Positions 62,495 through 64,000 of a stretch of DNA of 64,000 nt are shown here, piece after piece (position 1 is the stretch's first letter; the number at the start of each line of letters is the position of its first letter). The notes beneath the pieces are model-generated. The model was not told where the DNA came from, made no database searches, and saw only the letters and a list, made by a program, of their open reading frames with translations. The stretch is from Paraburkholderia ultramafica (lineage in GTDB: Bacteria > Pseudomonadota > Gammaproteobacteria > Burkholderiales > Burkholderiaceae), in contig NZ_CADIKK010000012.1 of the NCBI RefSeq assembly GCF_902859915.1, positions 62,001 through 126,000 on the forward strand, given 5' to 3'. The position numbers and the translations under genes were made by a program.

Positions 62495-63553
62495 ATGAGC
62501 GACGCAACCCTTCTCCAACTCGAACAACGGCTGATCAAAGAGGCGCGGCCGTTCGCCGTCGTGACCGTGATTCGCGCGGCGCCGCCCACTTCGGCGTGGG
62601 TCGGTGCGCAGGCGCTGGTCGAAGGCGACGGCGCGCTGCATGGCTGGATCGGCGGCGGCTGCTCGCGGGCGATCGTGATCGAGGCTGCGCAGCAGACCAT
62701 CCGCGCTGGCCAGCCGAAACGTGTGCGGATCAGCAACGAGCCAGGGAGGCCGGAAGCGGATGTCGAAGCGCACGCAATGCCGTGTGCGAGCAACGGCACG
62801 CTTGAACTGTTCATTCAACCGACCTTGCCCGCACCGGTGGTACTGGTGCTGGGCTCGACGCCTACCGCGCTCGAAGCCTGCGTGCTGGCGCAGCGGGTGG
62901 GCCTGCGCGTATGCGCGGCGGCGAGCGTGACGGCGCCGTTGGCGGCGCTTGGTCTGCCGCGGGTGATGCAGGGCTTTGACGTGGCCGCGTTCGAGCAGAT
63001 CAAGCCCCGGTTGATTCTGGTCGCCACGCAAGGCGACAGTGATGAAGAAGCGCTCGAAGCCGCGTTGCGCAGTTCGGCTGCCGCAGTGCTGCTGGTCGCG
63101 AGCCAGCGCAAAGCGGACAGGTTGCGCGACGCGATGCTCCTGCGCGGTATCGCGCCGGAGCGGCTTGCTGCGCTGCATTCGCCCGCTGGTCCGCATATCC
63201 ATGCGCACACGCCGCAAGAGATCGCCTTGGGCGCGGTCGCGGGGCTGGTGACGATGCGGCGCGAACTGGAGCAGGCGACGGCTGCCGAGGCCGGCGCGCT
63301 GCATCCCGTCGGCGGCGAGACGGTGGCGGCCTTGCCGCCGTGTGAAACGCCCGATTCGATTGAAGCGTCCGGCGCACGCTATCTGAATCCGGTATGCGGG
63401 ATGGCGGTCGAGATCGCTTCGGCCAAACATGTGATCGACTACGGCGGCGAGCGCTTCTATTTCTGCTGCGACTGTTGCAAGCTCGAGTTCGAACGTGAGC
63501 CCGAAAAATATCTGGCGATTGCGCAGGGCAAGGTCCAACTGGAGAAGACATGA
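62495..63553 (+). CDS. coxF: CoxF: XdhC/CoxI-family protein fused to a YHS domain
   Basis: A 352-residue protein. The XdhC-like N-terminal part shows FAVVTVIRAAPPTSAWVGAQ and GWIGGGCSRAIVIEAAQQT; the Rossmann part has VVLVLGSTPTALEACVLAQR. Residues about 298-342 form a YHS domain (NPVCGMAVE with C301, then GERFYFCCDCCKLEF), a probable metal-binding element. XdhC proteins handle the sulfurated molybdenum cofactor of xanthine-dehydrogenase-type enzymes. A metal site fused to it may serve copper or sulfur delivery to CoxL. It overlaps the next gene by ATGA. Confidence 0.85.
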   Translation: MSDATLLQLEQRLIKEARPFAVVTVIRAAPPTSAWVGAQALVEGDGALHGWIGGGCSRAIVIEAAQQTIRAGQPKRVRISNEPGRPEADVEAHAMPCASNGTLELFIQPTLPAPVVLVLGSTPTALEACVLAQRVGLRVCAAASVTAPLAALGLPRVMQGFDVAAFEQIKPRLILVATQGDSDEEALEAALRSSAAAVLLVASQRKADRLRDAMLLRGIAPERLAALHSPAGPHIHAHTPQEIALGAVAGLVTMRRELEQATAAEAGALHPVGGETVAALPPCETPDSIEASGARYLNPVCGMAVEIASAKHVIDYGGERFYFCCDCCKLEFEREPEKYLAIAQGKVQLEKT

Positions 63554-64000
63554 GCGACACGCACGCATGGAAGGTCGCCGCGCGTCGCGAGGCGCCGACC
63601 TTCTCGGCGGTGGTGCTGGCCGCCGGTCTGTCATCCAGGATGCAGGGCCAGCACAAGCTGCTGCTGCCGGTCGAAGGTCAGCCGGCCGTCAGGCGCACGG
63701 TGAGCGCGCTGGCCGGGGCGGGGCCCGCGGAAATCGTGGTGGTCACCGGCTACAAGGGGCGCGCGGTGATGGAAGCGCTCGACGGGCTGCCGGTCACATT
63801 CCAGAGCAACCCGCGTTATGAGGAAGGACAGATGACCTCGGTGGCCGCCGGCGTGGCCGCGCTCACGGCGCCCTGCAACGTGGTGATGGTGTGCCTCGCC
63901 GATCAGGTGCTGCTCGATGCCGCCGATTACCGCGAGTTGATCGACGCGTTCACCGCGATGCCGCGGGGCTCGATCCTGGTGCCGTTCTTCAAGGGACAAC
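63550..64000 (+). CDS. MobA-like nucleotidyltransferase, molybdenum cofactor maturation (cut by window edge)
   Basis: The first 150 codons are in the window. FSAVVLAAGLSSRMQGQHKL is the NTP-binding signature of MobA/MocA-like transferases, followed by IVVVTGYKGRAVMEALDGLP and VMVCLADQVLLDAADYREL. Such proteins convert molybdopterin to its cytosine dinucleotide form, which CO dehydrogenase uses, so it is probably the MocA of this cluster. Its start overlaps the coxF stop. Confidence 0.85.
   Translation, partial: MSDTHAWKVAARREAPTFSAVVLAAGLSSRMQGQHKLLLPVEGQPAVRRTVSALAGAGPAEIVVVTGYKGRAVMEALDGLPVTFQSNPRYEEGQMTSVAAGVAALTAPCNVVMVCLADQVLLDAADYRELIDAFTAMPRGSILVPFFKGQ

Overview
The window looks like a chromosomal segment from a Burkholderiales betaproteobacterium, most probably Paraburkholderia. 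The basis is its high GC content, Burkholderia-type trimeric porins, GlxA-type AraC regulators, and a RcoM regulator whose residue numbering matches the RcoM proteins described from Paraburkholderia xenovorans. No rRNA, tRNA, insertion sequence, prophage or CRISPR array was seen.

Region 1 (1-14 kb) is a catabolic cluster for an unidentified carboxylic or acyl-CoA substrate. It holds two acyl-CoA dehydrogenases (one cut by the window edge), a short-chain dehydrogenase, an AMP-forming CoA ligase, a second ligase whose C-terminus has been replaced by the tail of an SDR enzyme, a livKFGMH-type ABC importer, a class II aldolase-family protein and a porin. Copies of one inverted repeat (TTCTGC-N3-GCAGAA) sit at the divergent promoters and tie these genes into one probable regulon. 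The regulator is not in the window.

Region 2 (14-17.6 kb) is a loose stretch: small exported proteins, a LysR remnant, a ferritin-like/VIT1 iron exporter (MbfA type), a hexanucleotide microsatellite, and a nested hairpin repeat that also occurs in region 1.

Region 3 (17.6-50.8 kb) is an almost uninterrupted choline-to-pyruvate island. Choline enters through ProV/ProW/ChoX, is oxidised to glycine betaine by BetA/BetB (BetI-controlled), and is then demethylated by GbcAB (to dimethylglycine), DgcAB with its own ETF (to sarcosine) and SoxBDAG (to glycine). GlyA converts glycine to serine and SdaA converts serine to pyruvate. FdhA and PurU handle the released C1 units. A second binding protein near gbcB probably delivers betaine. 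Three GlxA/AraC regulators are interspersed. A TGTCG direct repeat with a 21-bp offset precedes proV, sdaA, fdhA and the betaine-binding-protein gene and is a candidate GbdR-type operator.

Region 4 (50.8-54.6 kb) has a second porin, a LysR regulator, a truncated glutathione S-transferase gene and a PNPOx-like flavoprotein.

Region 5 (54.6-64 kb) is an aerobic form I carbon monoxide dehydrogenase cluster, coxMSLGDEF plus a MobA-like gene running off the window, divergent from the haem-based CO sensor gene rcoM. Together regions 3 and 5 suggest a soil or plant-associated bacterium that lives on methylated amines and supplements its energy by oxidising trace CO.
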